Shown: one piece after another, positions 1 through 9,454 of the stretch | Numbering within the stretch: the first letter of the stretch is position 1 | How the letters are laid out: each line of letters opens with the position of its first letter | Notes under the pieces: model-generated | The model's database searches: none | Told to the model about the DNA's origin: nothing | Seen by the model: only the letters and a program-made list of their open reading frames with translations | Translations under genes and position numbers: made by a program | Assembly (NCBI RefSeq): GCF_000153285.1 | Contig: NZ_CH724168.1 | Span: 355,823-419,822 of the forward strand | From: Synechococcus sp. WH 7805 | GTDB lineage: Bacteria > Cyanobacteriota > Cyanobacteriia > PCC-6307 > Cyanobiaceae | Length of the DNA: 64,000 nucleotides | Reading direction: 5' to 3'

Positions 1-1
1 C

Positions 2-154
2 TGCGCAGGATCCGCTCGGACCACCTCCGACGACGGCAACTCTCAGCATCTCAGCTCACTCCGCTGGATTGTTATTGAAAAGCTATCACCGATGAGTACC
101 GATCCGGGGGCCACCCTGGCGCCTCCCCTTACGATCGATACATCACTGCAATGA
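2..154 (+). CDS. Possible 3' end of a gene cut by the window edge
   Basis: The second forward frame is open for 50 codons from the window edge and stops with TGA at 152-154, four bases before the GTG of the next gene. The reading (SDDGNSQHLSSLRW..., ending DTSLQ) is compatible with a protein C-terminus, and the spacing would fit an operon. I do not recognise the family. The stretch is too short to exclude chance, and frame 1 is also open as far as 78. Confidence 0.35.
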   Translation, partial: CAGSARTTSDDGNSQHLSSLRWIVIEKLSPMSTDPGATLAPPLTIDTSLQ

Positions 155-158
155 AGTC

Positions 159-923
159 GTGTCTCCGGCTGTCGCCAGACGCAGCAGATCTCGCGATCAA
201 AGACGCGACGATATTCCTGTAGCTCGTCGTAGTCCCGCCGCCGCTCCGAAACGTCGTCGTCTTGGCTTACTGCTTGCCAGTGGGGTGGTGTTCGCATCGT
301 CCATTGCCGCGGTTCTGCTGATTCCGATGGTTCCAGAGTTGCTCAACGGGCCTGGAGAGCCTTCCCCAGAGCTTGTTGAAGGCATCGATGCCCAACCTTC
401 GCGTGATGGTCGTCTCCTCGGACATTTTCCTTATCCAGAGGTGAGCCTCGACGCTCTCGTGCCGGTGGAGGCTGGGATTGAGCTTCATCGTGATGCTGCT
501 CTGGCTCTGAATGCCATGCGTCGAGCGGCCGCCGCTGATGGCGTGGACCTGCGCCTTCTCAGCGGCTATCGATCTCACGATCTACAGAAAAACATCTTTT
601 TTGATGTCAAATCGGAGCGGAACCAAACCGCTGCCGAACGGGCCAAGGTTTCTGCACCACCGGGATATTCAGAACACAGCACTGGCTATGCCGTTGACTT
701 CGGGGACGGTGCTGATCCAGCCACGAATCTCTCGCAATCCTTCGAAAACACACGCGCATTTCGCTGGCTTCAGGACAACGCCGCCGTCTATCACTTCACG
801 CTGTCATTCCCAGTCGTCAATCCCCAGGGCGTGAGCTACGAGCCCTGGCACTGGCGATTTGAAGGGTCTTCACAGGCACTGCGCGCATTCGAACCGGCGC
901 GACGGTTGGCCGACGGTCTTTGA
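159..923 (+). CDS. M15B-family D,D- or L,D-carboxypeptidase (VanY/LdcB-like)
   Basis: Zinc peptidase that trims the terminal residue of peptidoglycan stem peptides in the periplasm. A basic N-terminus (about 1-34) is followed by one hydrophobic segment at about 35-56, so the protein is probably membrane-anchored with its catalytic domain outside. The M15 signature is complete: SGYRS at 135-139, H173 and D180 in EHSTGYAVD, and E228/H231 in YEPWHW, which are the zinc ligands and catalytic acid of the family. The 254-residue length is normal. The start is GTG. Its TGA overlaps the TTG start of the U32 gene, which suggests translational coupling. Whether it acts on D,D or L,D bonds cannot be told from sequence. 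Confidence 0.88.
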   Translation: MSPAVARRSRSRDQRRDDIPVARRSPAAAPKRRRLGLLLASGVVFASSIAAVLLIPMVPELLNGPGEPSPELVEGIDAQPSRDGRLLGHFPYPEVSLDALVPVEAGIELHRDAALALNAMRRAAAADGVDLRLLSGYRSHDLQKNIFFDVKSERNQTAAERAKVSAPPGYSEHSTGYAVDFGDGADPATNLSQSFENTRAFRWLQDNAAVYHFTLSFPVVNPQGVSYEPWHWRFEGSSQALRAFEPARRLADGL

Positions 924-3484
924 CAGTGAACATCTCTCCAGAGCTCCTGGCACCAGCTGGAGACTGGGAGGCACTCCGGGCCGCCGTTGCTGGAGGAGCC
1001 GATGCGGTGTACTTCGGAGTTGAGATCTTCAATGCCCGTCTGCGAGCTGAGAATTTCAATCGGCGTGATCTCCCGGAGATCATGGGTTGGTTGCACGCCC
1101 GAGGGGTCAAGGGCTTCCTCACCCTCAATGTGCTGATCTTCACCGAAGAGCTCGAGACGGTTTCTGAGCTCCTTGTGGACTGTTGGACGGCTGAGGTCGA
1201 TGCCCTGATTGTTCAGGACCTTGGTCTGTGCCTGCTCGCCAGAGAGCTTGTGCCTGATCTCGCTCTTCATGCATCCACCCAGATGTCGGTGACCAGTGCC
1301 GCTGGTGTGGCTCAGGCCGCCGCAGCTGGATGTGAGCGGGTTGTGATGGCCCGCGAACTCACCCTGAGAGACCTGGAACGGGTGCAACAACAGCTCAAGC
1401 AGCGCCACCTTGATGTGCCGCTCGAGGTGTTTGTACACGGTGCTCTTTGTGTGGCCTATTCGGGGCAGTGCCTGACCAGTGAATCGCTCGGTCAACGCAG
1501 CGCCAACCGTGGGGAATGCGCCCAGGCCTGTCGACTTCCCTACCAGCTCATCGTTGATGGTGAGGAGCGTGACCTAGGCGAGCAGCGTTATTTGTTGTCA
1601 CCCCAGGATCTTGCTGCATGGTCACTGATCCCGGAACTTGCCAGGATCGGCATCTGCAGCCTCAAGATTGAGGGGAGGCTGAAAAGTGCCGCCTACGTGG
1701 CCGCGGTGACTGATGTTTACCGCCGCGCTCTTGACGGTGTGGTCAGTGAACCTGCCGCCATCAGCAATCAGCTTGAACTTGGTTTTTCAAGGGGCCTGAC
1801 CACTGGTTGGCTTGAGGGCATTGACCATCCGGCCCTTGTTCACGGTCGTTGGAGCAAGAAACGTGGACCGTGCCTCGGTCGGCTCCTGTCGGTTCTATCC
1901 CGTGGTTGGCTCAAGATTCAGGCTGAGACTGAGCCTCAGTGCGGTCAGGGAGTGGTTCTTGAGGTCGCTTCATCCAAGGGTGGACCGTTTCAGATTCCCC
2001 GAGAAGTTGGCGGTCGAATCATGAGGGTGGAGCCGTTAGGCGATCAGTGCTGGCGACTGATGCTTGGACCAGGCCGCATTGATACGGCGGGTCTGTGCGC
2101 TGGAGCTCCTGTCTGGCTCACCAGTGATCCCCAGTGGCAATCAACCTGGAGCCGGCGAGCCAGTCGAGAGACTCCTCCCCTTGATCTTCCGCTGTCTCTG
2201 GCGGTCAGCGGTCGCGATGGTGAACCACTCGTGCTCGCATTGGAGTCACCACAATCGCTGGATGGCCAATCATTGACCGTCGTCAGTGATCGACCTCTAG
2301 AGCCTGCGAAAGACCACGGACTGAATCGGGAGCGTCTGATGGCTCAGCTGGGGCGTCTTGGAGGAACAGGCTGGCGACTTGATCACTTGCGTCTTGATCT
2401 CCCCGAGTCCCTTTTTCTGCCGATCGGCGAGCTCAACCGTCTGCGTCGGGCTTTGCTTCAGGTGATGGCGGACGCGGGCATTGTTCCTGGGAACCCTGGG
2501 ACAACACAACGCCAATGTTTTGAAGCATCCAACCGCGATGAGCGACGTCAGCTGATTCGCAGCTGCATCAACCGTCTACCGGCTGACACTGCCGATCAGA
2601 CCCCTCGACTCACTGTGCTGGTGAGAAGTCTCGATCAGCTCAAGGGCTTGATGGAACTCGGCGACGAGACCCCGATTCAAGGGGTCGTTGCTGACCTGGA
2701 GCAGCCCCGAGACCTCAAGGAGGCCGTTGCCATAGCCCGGGGTTGCTGGAGTGATGGCATCTGGTTGACTGGTCCCAGGGTGACGCGTCCCGATGAGGGA
2801 TGGACTCTGGAGCCGCTCCTGCGCGCCAAACCCGATGGCTTCCTGGTGCGCAATGCTGATCAGCTCGAACGTCTCAGCGACACGGGTCCCTGTCGGGGTG
2901 ATTTCAGCCTGAATGTGGCGAATCCCCTAACGCTGCTCTGGTTTCTTGAACACTGGGGACTTCAACGCGTCACAGCGAGTTGTGACCTCAACCTTCACCA
3001 GCTGCTGGAGCTCTCCGAGAACGTGCCTTCCGATCGTCTGGAGGTTGTGCTGCACCAGCACATGCCTCTGTTTCACATGGAGCATTGTCTCTTCTGCTCT
3101 CTGCTGTCTGATGGGCATGACCACACGGACTGCGGTAGACCCTGTGAGACCCACACCGTTCTGCTGAGGGATCGCAGCGGCATCGAACACCCTCTGCGGG
3201 CTGACCTCGGATGTCGGAACACGTTATTCAACGGAACCGCACAAACCGGTGTTGAGGCATTTCCAGCTATGCGCGCTCGGGGCCTGAGGCATTTCCGGCT
3301 TGATCTCCTCGATGAAGATGCTGAGGCCACCAAACGGCGTGTGCAGCTTTACGGCGACGCAATCCAAGGGCGCATGCCTTCTGCTGAGGTTTGGCGTCAC
3401 GAACAGATCGTGCATCGTCTCGGCGTCACCAGGGGCAGTCTTCGCGCAGATCGTGCGCAGGGAACCACATTGATCTCACGTTGA
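920..3484 (+). CDS. U32 peptidase family protein with DUF3656 (RlhA-like)
   Basis: Member of the 'collagenase-like' U32 family. Its characterised bacterial relatives (RlhA, TrhP) act in hydroxylation of 23S rRNA or tRNA rather than as proteases. The N-terminus opens with ELLAPAGDWEALRAA and ADAVYFG, typical of the TIM-barrel part. Four cysteines (C177, C184, C200, C204, in SGQC and GECAQAC) form the family cysteine cluster. At 854 residues it is the long form, with a DUF3656-like middle and a second barrel-like C-terminus that also carries cysteines (HCLFC, DCGRPC). The start is TTG at 920, overlapping the preceding stop as TTGA. A GTG at 926 is an alternative start. The substrate is inferred from the family. 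Confidence 0.85.
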   Translation: MTVNISPELLAPAGDWEALRAAVAGGADAVYFGVEIFNARLRAENFNRRDLPEIMGWLHARGVKGFLTLNVLIFTEELETVSELLVDCWTAEVDALIVQDLGLCLLARELVPDLALHASTQMSVTSAAGVAQAAAAGCERVVMARELTLRDLERVQQQLKQRHLDVPLEVFVHGALCVAYSGQCLTSESLGQRSANRGECAQACRLPYQLIVDGEERDLGEQRYLLSPQDLAAWSLIPELARIGICSLKIEGRLKSAAYVAAVTDVYRRALDGVVSEPAAISNQLELGFSRGLTTGWLEGIDHPALVHGRWSKKRGPCLGRLLSVLSRGWLKIQAETEPQCGQGVVLEVASSKGGPFQIPREVGGRIMRVEPLGDQCWRLMLGPGRIDTAGLCAGAPVWLTSDPQWQSTWSRRASRETPPLDLPLSLAVSGRDGEPLVLALESPQSLDGQSLTVVSDRPLEPAKDHGLNRERLMAQLGRLGGTGWRLDHLRLDLPESLFLPIGELNRLRRALLQVMADAGIVPGNPGTTQRQCFEASNRDERRQLIRSCINRLPADTADQTPRLTVLVRSLDQLKGLMELGDETPIQGVVADLEQPRDLKEAVAIARGCWSDGIWLTGPRVTRPDEGWTLEPLLRAKPDGFLVRNADQLERLSDTGPCRGDFSLNVANPLTLLWFLEHWGLQRVTASCDLNLHQLLELSENVPSDRLEVVLHQHMPLFHMEHCLFCSLLSDGHDHTDCGRPCETHTVLLRDRSGIEHPLRADLGCRNTLFNGTAQTGVEAFPAMRARGLRHFRLDLLDEDAEATKRRVQLYGDAIQGRMPSAEVWRHEQIVHRLGVTRGSLRADRAQGTTLISR

Positions 3485-3548
3485 GATAGTCTTCACCGGC
3501 TGCGCCTACGGGCGTCACAGCGACCCTTCGCCCCCTCCACGGACCCCC

Positions 3549-5351
3549 ATGAGTGCCCAGCAAAAGGCGATTCGCAATATCGCGATCATCGCCCACGTTG
3601 ACCATGGCAAGACGACCTTGGTCGACTCTCTGCTGGCCCAATCGGGCATCTTCCGCGACAACGAAGCCGTGCCCACCTGCGTGATGGACTCCAATGATCT
3701 GGAGCGTGAGCGCGGCATCACCATTCTCTCCAAGAACACTGCGGTCACTTACAACGAAACGCGCATCAACATTGTTGATACCCCTGGCCACGCCGACTTC
3801 GGTGGTGAGGTCGAGCGTGTCCTCGGCATGGTGGACGGCTGTCTGCTGATCGTTGATGCCAACGAGGGACCCATGCCCCAGACCCGTTTCGTGCTCAAGA
3901 AGGCGCTCGAACAGGGACTGCGGCCGATTGTTTTCGTCAACAAGATCGACCGGGCCCGCGTGGATCCCGAGACGGCTGTTGACAAGGTGCTGGATCTGTT
4001 TATCGAGCTGGGTGCTGACGATGATCAGTGCGACTTTCCTTATTTGTTCGGAAGTGGTTTGGGAGGATTTGCCAAACCCGATATGAAAACCGACAGCGAG
4101 AACATGCGTCCGCTGTTCGATGCGATCCTGCGTCATGTCCCGCCCCCGGTCGGTGATCCAGAGAAGCCTCTTCAGCTCCAGATCACGACCCTTGATTATT
4201 CCGATTTCCTGGGGAGAATCATTATCGGTCGCGTTCACAACGGCGTGATCAAGCAGGGGCAAAGCGCTTCACTCATCAAAGACGATGGCAGTGTCAAGAA
4301 GGGACGCATCAGCAAGCTTCTCGGTTTTGAAGGTCTGCAACGGGTTGAAATTGAGAACGCCGCTGCCGGCGATCTCGTTGCCGTTGCCGGTTTCGATGAT
4401 GTGAACATCGGGGAAACCATTGCCTGCCCCGATGAGCCGACGGCACTCCCACTGATCAAGGTGGATGAGCCCACCCTTCAGATGACTTTCGTTGTCAACG
4501 ACTCTCCCTTCGCGGGGAAGGAAGGCAAGTTCGTCACGAGTCGTCAGGTGCGGGACCGTCTGCAACGTGAACTTCTCACCAACGTGGCCCTGCGGGTGGA
4601 GGACACCGACTCTCCAGATCGCTTTGCTGTCAGTGGCCGGGGTGAACTTCACCTGGGAATCTTGATCGAAACCATGCGCCGCGAGGGTTATGAGTTTCAG
4701 GTATCCCAGCCTCAGGTGATCTTCAGAACAATTGATGGCACTCCTTGTGAGCCTGTGGAGACTCTCGTTATGGATGTGCCTGAAGAGGCGGTGGGCTCCT
4801 GTATCGAGAAACTCGGCACCCGAAAGGGCGAGATGCAAAACATGGAGACCGGTCAGGATGGACGCACGCAGTTGGAGTTTGTTGTGCCGTCCCGCGGTCT
4901 AATTGGTTTCAGAGGTGAATTCATTCGTGCCACACGGGGCGAAGGGATCATGAGCCATTCTTTCTTTGAATACCGGCCAATGATGGGTGACTTCGATACC
5001 CGCAGAAATGGTGTTCTGATTGCCTTTGAGGAAGGTACAGCCACGTTTTACGCCCTGAAGAATGCCGAAGATCGCGGTCAGTTCTTCATCTCGCCTGGCA
5101 CTAAGGTCTACAAGGGAATGATTATCGGTGAGAACAATCGCCCGCAGGATTTGGAAATCAATGTCTGCAAGGCCAAGCAACTCACCAACATGCGATCTGC
5201 TGGAGCGGAAGAACTCGATACGCTTCAGTCTCCCGTTCAGATGACTCTCGAGAGAGCTTTGGAATATATCGGCCCCGATGAAATGCTTGAGGTCACTCCG
5301 GAGTCCATCCGTCTCCGCAAGTTGCCTGCCAAGAGGATGGCCAAGCGTTGA
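3549..5351 (+). CDS. typA: Ribosome-binding GTPase TypA/BipA
   Basis: Translational GTPase of the EF-G group that binds the 70S ribosome and supports growth under stress and 50S assembly. G1 is AHVDHGKT at about 15-22, G3 is DTPGH near 77, and the NKID motif lies near 131. The elongation-factor beta barrel and EF-G-like domains follow, then the BipA-specific C-terminus. The 600-residue length is standard. The start is ATG, 64 bases after the U32 gene. The next gene starts inside its stop (TTGA), so the two are probably one transcript. Confidence 0.97.
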   Translation: MSAQQKAIRNIAIIAHVDHGKTTLVDSLLAQSGIFRDNEAVPTCVMDSNDLERERGITILSKNTAVTYNETRINIVDTPGHADFGGEVERVLGMVDGCLLIVDANEGPMPQTRFVLKKALEQGLRPIVFVNKIDRARVDPETAVDKVLDLFIELGADDDQCDFPYLFGSGLGGFAKPDMKTDSENMRPLFDAILRHVPPPVGDPEKPLQLQITTLDYSDFLGRIIIGRVHNGVIKQGQSASLIKDDGSVKKGRISKLLGFEGLQRVEIENAAAGDLVAVAGFDDVNIGETIACPDEPTALPLIKVDEPTLQMTFVVNDSPFAGKEGKFVTSRQVRDRLQRELLTNVALRVEDTDSPDRFAVSGRGELHLGILIETMRREGYEFQVSQPQVIFRTIDGTPCEPVETLVMDVPEEAVGSCIEKLGTRKGEMQNMETGQDGRTQLEFVVPSRGLIGFRGEFIRATRGEGIMSHSFFEYRPMMGDFDTRRNGVLIAFEEGTATFYALKNAEDRGQFFISPGTKVYKGMIIGENNRPQDLEINVCKAKQLTNMRSAGAEELDTLQSPVQMTLERALEYIGPDEMLEVTPESIRLRKLPAKRMAKR

Positions 5352-5722
5352 AGCTTGTCGACGATCCTCGTTTCGCTATGGCTCTTGAGCTCTTTAACTC
5401 AGGAGCCTGGTATGAAGCTCACGATGCCTTCGAGGAGCTTTGGCATGAGCAGGTCAATCCTGAGCGGCGCCTGCTTCAGGGAATCATTCAGATTGCTGTG
5501 GCGCATGTCCACCTTGAGAGAGGCAATGCACGCGGAGCCACCATCCTTCTCGGTGAGGGAATCGGCCGTCTGAAGGCATCACTTCCAACAGCGCTGGGGC
5601 TCGATCTCACACTCCTGCACGCTTTGGCGAGCGCTCGATTACTTGTTCTTCAAAACGATGGGGACCCAGAGCAGCTTCCGCCCCCATCCCTCTCCTCCTG
5701 TCATGATCCCGTGGGACCATGA
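5348..5722 (+). CDS. DUF309 domain protein
   Basis: Small 124-residue cytosolic protein with the DUF309 core: the family signature HDAFEELWH near residue 26 is followed by LLQGIIQIAVAHVHLERGN, and the fold is expected to be all-helical. The function of DUF309 is unknown. Translation most likely begins at a TTG whose last two bases are shared with the typA stop. The end of the gene lies inside a hairpin (5699-5724). Confidence 0.85.
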   Translation: MKLVDDPRFAMALELFNSGAWYEAHDAFEELWHEQVNPERRLLQGIIQIAVAHVHLERGNARGATILLGEGIGRLKASLPTALGLDLTLLHALASARLLVLQNDGDPEQLPPPSLSSCHDPVGP

Positions 5723-5724
5723 CA
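5699..5724 (+). terminator. Hairpin over the end of the DUF309 gene
   Basis: TGTCATG and CATGACA form a perfect 7-bp arm around a CCC/GGG core and cover the stop codon. Only a short T-poor stretch (TCTTGATTG) follows, so this is a weak terminator or an mRNA-stabilising element between the typA pair and the lpt genes. Confidence 0.35.
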
Positions 5725-5750
5725 TCTTGATTGTCTCTTGAGACGCTCCC

Positions 5751-6218
5751 TTGCTTTTCAAGTCGCGTACGAAGGCTCCGATGTCATGGCTCTCTGGACC
5801 ATTGGCCATTCTCCTGGCAATGGCATCGGTCGAACTGGTGCGTTCTCAGTCTTTGCCCGCACCCGTTGATGACGTCGAATCAGTTGAAGCTGGTCTGATC
5901 AGTATCGAGTCCGACAGCCAGAGCGCCGACAACCTCACCGGTGTCGTCACGGCCTCAGGCAACGTGAGAATTGTTTATCCAGCAAGGGGCATGGTTGCAA
6001 CATCCCGGCAGGCGCAATACTTCAGCCGAGAAGGGAGGTTGGTTTTGAGTGGCGACGTTGATCTGATTCAGGAGGATGGCAGCACACTGCGGGCGGAACG
6101 GGTGACGTACAGCCTTGACGATGAGCGGGCTGTGGCCCTACCCGCCGAGGGCAATCAGGTGAGATCCACGATGATGATCCGCGCCAAGCAGCCTGCACAG
6201 ACACCACTAACGCCATGA
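5751..6218 (+). CDS. lptA: LptA/OstA-like LPS transport bridge protein
   Basis: Periplasmic protein expected to carry lipopolysaccharide from the inner-membrane LptBFG complex to the outer membrane. A signal peptide covers roughly residues 1-32 (KSRTK n-region, hydrophobic PLAILLAMASVEL). The OstA-type beta-jellyroll repeats follow (LTGVVTASGNVRIVY, SREGRLVLSGDVDLIQ, LRAERVTYSLDDERAV). The length of 155 fits. The start used is TTG. An ATG at 5781 is possible but would drop the positive n-region. It overlaps lptB by four bases (ATGA), in an lptA-lptB-lptF operon. Confidence 0.88.
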   Translation: MLFKSRTKAPMSWLSGPLAILLAMASVELVRSQSLPAPVDDVESVEAGLISIESDSQSADNLTGVVTASGNVRIVYPARGMVATSRQAQYFSREGRLVLSGDVDLIQEDGSTLRAERVTYSLDDERAVALPAEGNQVRSTMMIRAKQPAQTPLTP

Positions 6219-6943
6219 GTTTGAGCCTCAATGGCGTTTCCCTCAGCCTGGGAGGTCGTCCACTGGTGAGAAATCTCACCCTCAGCCTGGAACCAGGTGA
6301 AGTGATTGGTCTACTTGGCCCCAATGGTGCCGGAAAAACGACCAGTTTCAATCTTGTGATCGGTCTCCTCCGGCCGGACAGTGGGGAGGTCCTACTGGAT
6401 GGTCATCCCGTCGCCAGCCTCTCCATGCCCAAGCGTGCTCGGCTTGGCATCGGTTATCTCCCCCAGGAACCCAGCGTCTTTCGCCAGCTCACGGTGCGGG
6501 AAAATTTGCAATTGGTGCTTGATCAAAGCGGACTCGCCCGATCCCAGTCCAGGGAGCGTCTTCAGCAGTTGATCCGTGACTTTCATCTTGAGCCGTTTCT
6601 TAATCGTCGCGGCTATCAACTGTCAGGAGGTGAGCGGCGCCGATGCGAGGTTGCTCGTGCTTTGGCCGTAGGTCTGGAAGGCCCCCGTTACCTGCTCCTC
6701 GATGAACCCTTCGCTGGAGTGGACCCTTTGGCCGTTGCCGACCTTCAGCAACTCATCCATTCGTTGCGGCAACGCGGCATGGGGATATTGATCACCGATC
6801 ACAACGTCCGTGAAACCCTGGCGATCACAGATCGTGCCTACATCCTCACTGATGGCAGCATCCTGGCTTCCGGTCTCTCTGAGCAGGTCGCTCATGACCC
6901 GTTGGTGCGGCGCCACTATCTCGGCGAGGGATTTCAACTGTGA
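6215..6943 (+). CDS. lptB: LPS export ABC transporter ATPase LptB
   Basis: ATPase that powers extraction of lipopolysaccharide from the inner membrane with an LptF/G-type permease. Walker A is GPNGAGKT at 35-42. The signature LSGGERRR lies near 137, Walker B with LLLDEPFAGVDP near 160, and the H-loop in ITDHNVRETL. The 242-residue length is normal. It overlaps both neighbours by four bases (ATGA before it, GTGA after it), a strongly coupled arrangement. Confidence 0.97.
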   Translation: MSLSLNGVSLSLGGRPLVRNLTLSLEPGEVIGLLGPNGAGKTTSFNLVIGLLRPDSGEVLLDGHPVASLSMPKRARLGIGYLPQEPSVFRQLTVRENLQLVLDQSGLARSQSRERLQQLIRDFHLEPFLNRRGYQLSGGERRRCEVARALAVGLEGPRYLLLDEPFAGVDPLAVADLQQLIHSLRQRGMGILITDHNVRETLAITDRAYILTDGSILASGLSEQVAHDPLVRRHYLGEGFQL

Positions 6944-8106
6944 TCGAATCCATGAAGTCCTCCATTCAACGTCTCATCCATCGGATTCCCTTGTTGGACC
7001 GTTGGTTGCTTGGTGAGCTGCTGGGTCCTCTGCTCTTCGCTGTCGCCGCTTTCACCGTTGTGTCCCTTTCCGTTGGGGTGATGTTCGAACTGGTGCGTCA
7101 GATTGTTGAATCTGGTCTGCCAGTGGGGATTGCAGTGCAGGTGCTTCTACAGCGCCTGCCCAGTTTTCTGGTGATTTCATTTCCGATGGCCACACTGATG
7201 GCTTCGTTGTTGGCTTACAGCCGATTGTCCGCCAACAGTGAGCTCACCGCTCTTCGCAGCGTGGGAGTGACTGCTACGCGAATGATCGTGCCTGCTCTGA
7301 TCTTGGCATTGGTGATGTCCGGATTAACTTTTATATTTAACGACGCACTCGTACCGAGAGCCAATCGCTCGGCTGAAACGACTCTCGCTCGAGCTTTAGG
7401 GAAGGCAATTGCAACAGAAAAGGGAACCAATATTGTCTATTCCCGTTTCGGTCGCCTTCAAGAAACTGATGGCACTTCTAATAAAGGCCTGGCGCAGTTG
7501 TTTTATGCCCGAAAGTTTCGAGATGGTGTGATGAACGAAGTGACCGTTCTTGATTTCACCCGCGCTGGTTTCACTCAGATGCTTGTTGCTGATCGAGCAG
7601 TCTGGAATGAGAGTCAGGCAAAGTGGCAGTTTTTCGATGGGCAGATCCTCACCCTGACTCCTTCAGGAAGTACCACTTCCGCTGATTTCGACCAATACCT
7701 CTATCCACTGAGCGCAGCACCGATCCGTATTGCCAAGTTGCCAAAGGATGCGAACAACATGACGGTGGTTGAAGCACTTCAAGCCAAGGACCTGCTGCAA
7801 CAAGCAGGAGATATCAAGGAAGCACGCAGGCTGGAGGTAAGGATTCAGGAAAAATTCACCTTGCCAATGGCCTGTTTGGTCTTCGGTCTGATCGGTGCGA
7901 GTCTCGGAGCCAAACCGAACAACCGCACGAGCCGTAGTCAGGGTTTCGGTATCAGCGTTGTGTTGATTCTCGTGTATTACGTACTCAGTTTCAGCTTCAG
8001 CTCGTTAGGAGTGAAGGGCACCCTGCCTCCGCTGCTCGCGGCCTGGTCGCCGGTGTTGATCTCTCTGGCAGGTGGCGGTTTCTTGCTTCGGCAGGCCAGC
8101 CGCTGA
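6940..8106 (+). CDS. lptF: LptF/LptG-family permease (YjgP/YjgQ)
   Basis: Inner-membrane permease subunit of the LPS exporter. Three hydrophobic helices lie in the first 130 residues (around LLFAVAAFTVVSLSVGV, FLVISFPMATLMASLLAY, MIVPALILALVMSGL). A periplasmic jellyroll-like middle follows, then three helices near 310-385, which is the YjgP/YjgQ layout. Only one permease gene is present here; one permease forming the dimer is inferred, since the partner could lie outside the window. GTG start overlapping lptB. The LptF versus LptG label is by convention. Confidence 0.92.
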   Translation: MIESMKSSIQRLIHRIPLLDRWLLGELLGPLLFAVAAFTVVSLSVGVMFELVRQIVESGLPVGIAVQVLLQRLPSFLVISFPMATLMASLLAYSRLSANSELTALRSVGVTATRMIVPALILALVMSGLTFIFNDALVPRANRSAETTLARALGKAIATEKGTNIVYSRFGRLQETDGTSNKGLAQLFYARKFRDGVMNEVTVLDFTRAGFTQMLVADRAVWNESQAKWQFFDGQILTLTPSGSTTSADFDQYLYPLSAAPIRIAKLPKDANNMTVVEALQAKDLLQQAGDIKEARRLEVRIQEKFTLPMACLVFGLIGASLGAKPNNRTSRSQGFGISVVLILVYYVLSFSFSSLGVKGTLPPLLAAWSPVLISLAGGGFLLRQASR

Positions 8107-8145
8107 TCCTTTCCGGCAGAATTTCATTTATCCATAGTTCGTCCG

Positions 8146-9114
8146 GTGTCTGTCTTGGGGAGTCTCGATCTTGAATCAATCGTCTCAGAACCTGTTCTGC
8201 TTCTTGGTTTGATTGCCTTCGCTCTTCTGCTCACAGCGCTGCCGTGGAGTTTCTGGGCTCTGTCGAATGGTCGCAGCTCCAGCGCTGTCCGCTCTCTTCT
8301 TGGAATGGCCAATCTTTTGTTAACAGCGCAGTTGGTGCTGCGTTGGTGGCAGTCCGGTCATTTCCCGATCAGCAATCTCTACGAATCTCTTTGTTTCCTC
8401 GCTTGGGCTTGCACACTCACCCAGCTGCTGGTGGAGCGTCAGTGGCCCTCACCGCTCGTGGCGGCATCGGCTACACCCATGGGCCTGGGGTGCATTGCCT
8501 TTGCCAGTTTTGCTCTCCCTGATCAGCTTCAGCAGGCCTCTCCTCTGGTTCCCGCTCTTCGCAGCAGCTGGCTGGTCATGCACGTGAGCGTGATCATGGT
8601 GAGTTATGCCGCTCTTCTGGTGGGATCGCTGCTTTCGGTAGCGGTTCTTTTCACGGACCGGGAGCAGCAGCTTGAGCTGAGAAGCAGTTCTATCGGAACG
8701 GGTGCCTTTCGCCGGGCGATACCAGCGCCAGTCGGTGATGGCTCTGTGGTTTTGCAAGCTTCACCGGATCTGCAGTTGTCTTCCTTGGATTTCAGTCGCA
8801 GTGAGCAGCTCGATAATCTCAGTTATCGAACGATCACAGTGGGATTCCTTCTCCTAACCGTAGGAATCATCAGTGGCGCCGTTTGGGCTAACGAAGCATG
8901 GGGAAGCTGGTGGAGCTGGGATCCTAAAGAAACCTGGGCGTTGATCTGTTGGCTTGTCTATGCGGCTTATCTCCATACCCGTCTCAGCCGCGGCTGGCAG
9001 GGACGACGTCCAGCTCTGGTCGCAGTCGCTGGTTTGTTTGTCATTGTTGTTTGCTATATCGGAGTGAATCTACTCGGCATCGGATTGCATAGTTATGGAT
9101 GGTTTTTTGGGTAA
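8146..9114 (+). CDS. ccsB: System II c-type cytochrome biogenesis protein CcsB (plastid CcsA)
   Basis: Membrane protein that exports haem and helps attach it to apocytochromes c on the lumen side, together with the Ccs1-type partner. It is needed for cytochromes f and c6. Several transmembrane segments flank the diagnostic tryptophan-rich motif [15 protein letters not shown] in the C-terminal third, with conserved histidines in the helices near it ([13 protein letters not shown]). The 322-residue length fits the cyanobacterial form. GTG start, 39 bases after lptF. A long AT-rich gap follows. Confidence 0.95.
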   Translation: MSVLGSLDLESIVSEPVLLLGLIAFALLLTALPWSFWALSNGRSSSAVRSLLGMANLLLTAQLVLRWWQSGHFPISNLYESLCFLAWACTLTQLLVERQWPSPLVAASATPMGLGCIAFASFALPDQLQQASPLVPALRSSWLVMHVSVIMVSYAALLVGSLLSVAVLFTDREQQLELRSSSIGTGAFRRAIPAPVGDGSVVLQASPDLQLSSLDFSRSEQLDNLSYRTITVGFLLLTVGIISGAVWANEAWGSWWSWDPKETWALICWLVYAAYLHTRLSRGWQGRRPALVAVAGLFVIVVCYIGVNLLGIGLHSYGWFFG

Positions 9115-9244
9115 CAACAATCTCTGAGGTTTTGGTTGATGGCACGAAAGTTGTAAACGATTAGATTCGTTATAACCCTTGTCTGTGACACGCCTCTCCT
9201 GCAGAGCTTAACGTTGGTCTCTTTGATTTTGAGGACTTTCTCTA

Positions 9245-9454
9245 TTACCACAGTGTGTTCAGATAGGTCTGAACATCCTCGTAAGACCATCCGGGAATGC
9301 GTACTCCTTCTGATGTGAACTGGCGCATCCTCCATAGCGTGTCATAGCCTTTGTCGAAGATGATGGTCTGGCTGTTCATCCCACAGCCTGTCACTGTGAT
9401 TGTGTTGTCAGTTTTGTTGACTTGCATGGCTTTATTGGCACATTGATTGGACAT
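9245..9454 (-). CDS. Small hypothetical protein (69 aa)
   Basis: A 69-residue frame with two cysteines (NQC, TGCG) and a compact C-terminus (GYDTLWRMRQFTSEGVRIPGWSYEDVQTYL). There is no signal peptide or membrane segment, and I do not recognise it. The aromatic-rich, charge-balanced composition looks more like protein than chance, although it lies in the AT-rich gap. An AGGAGG sits at 9471-9476 on the coding strand, about 16 bases before the ATG, which is farther than usual. Confidence 0.5.
   Translation of the reverse strand: MSNQCANKAMQVNKTDNTITVTGCGMNSQTIIFDKGYDTLWRMRQFTSEGVRIPGWSYEDVQTYLNTLW

Noticed and set aside
836-1495. 219-codon reverse frame under the U32 gene
   Set aside because: Antisense shadow; the forward frame is a recognisable family.
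3426-4262. 278-codon reverse frame under typA
   Set aside because: Antisense shadow of the conserved TypA GTPase domain.
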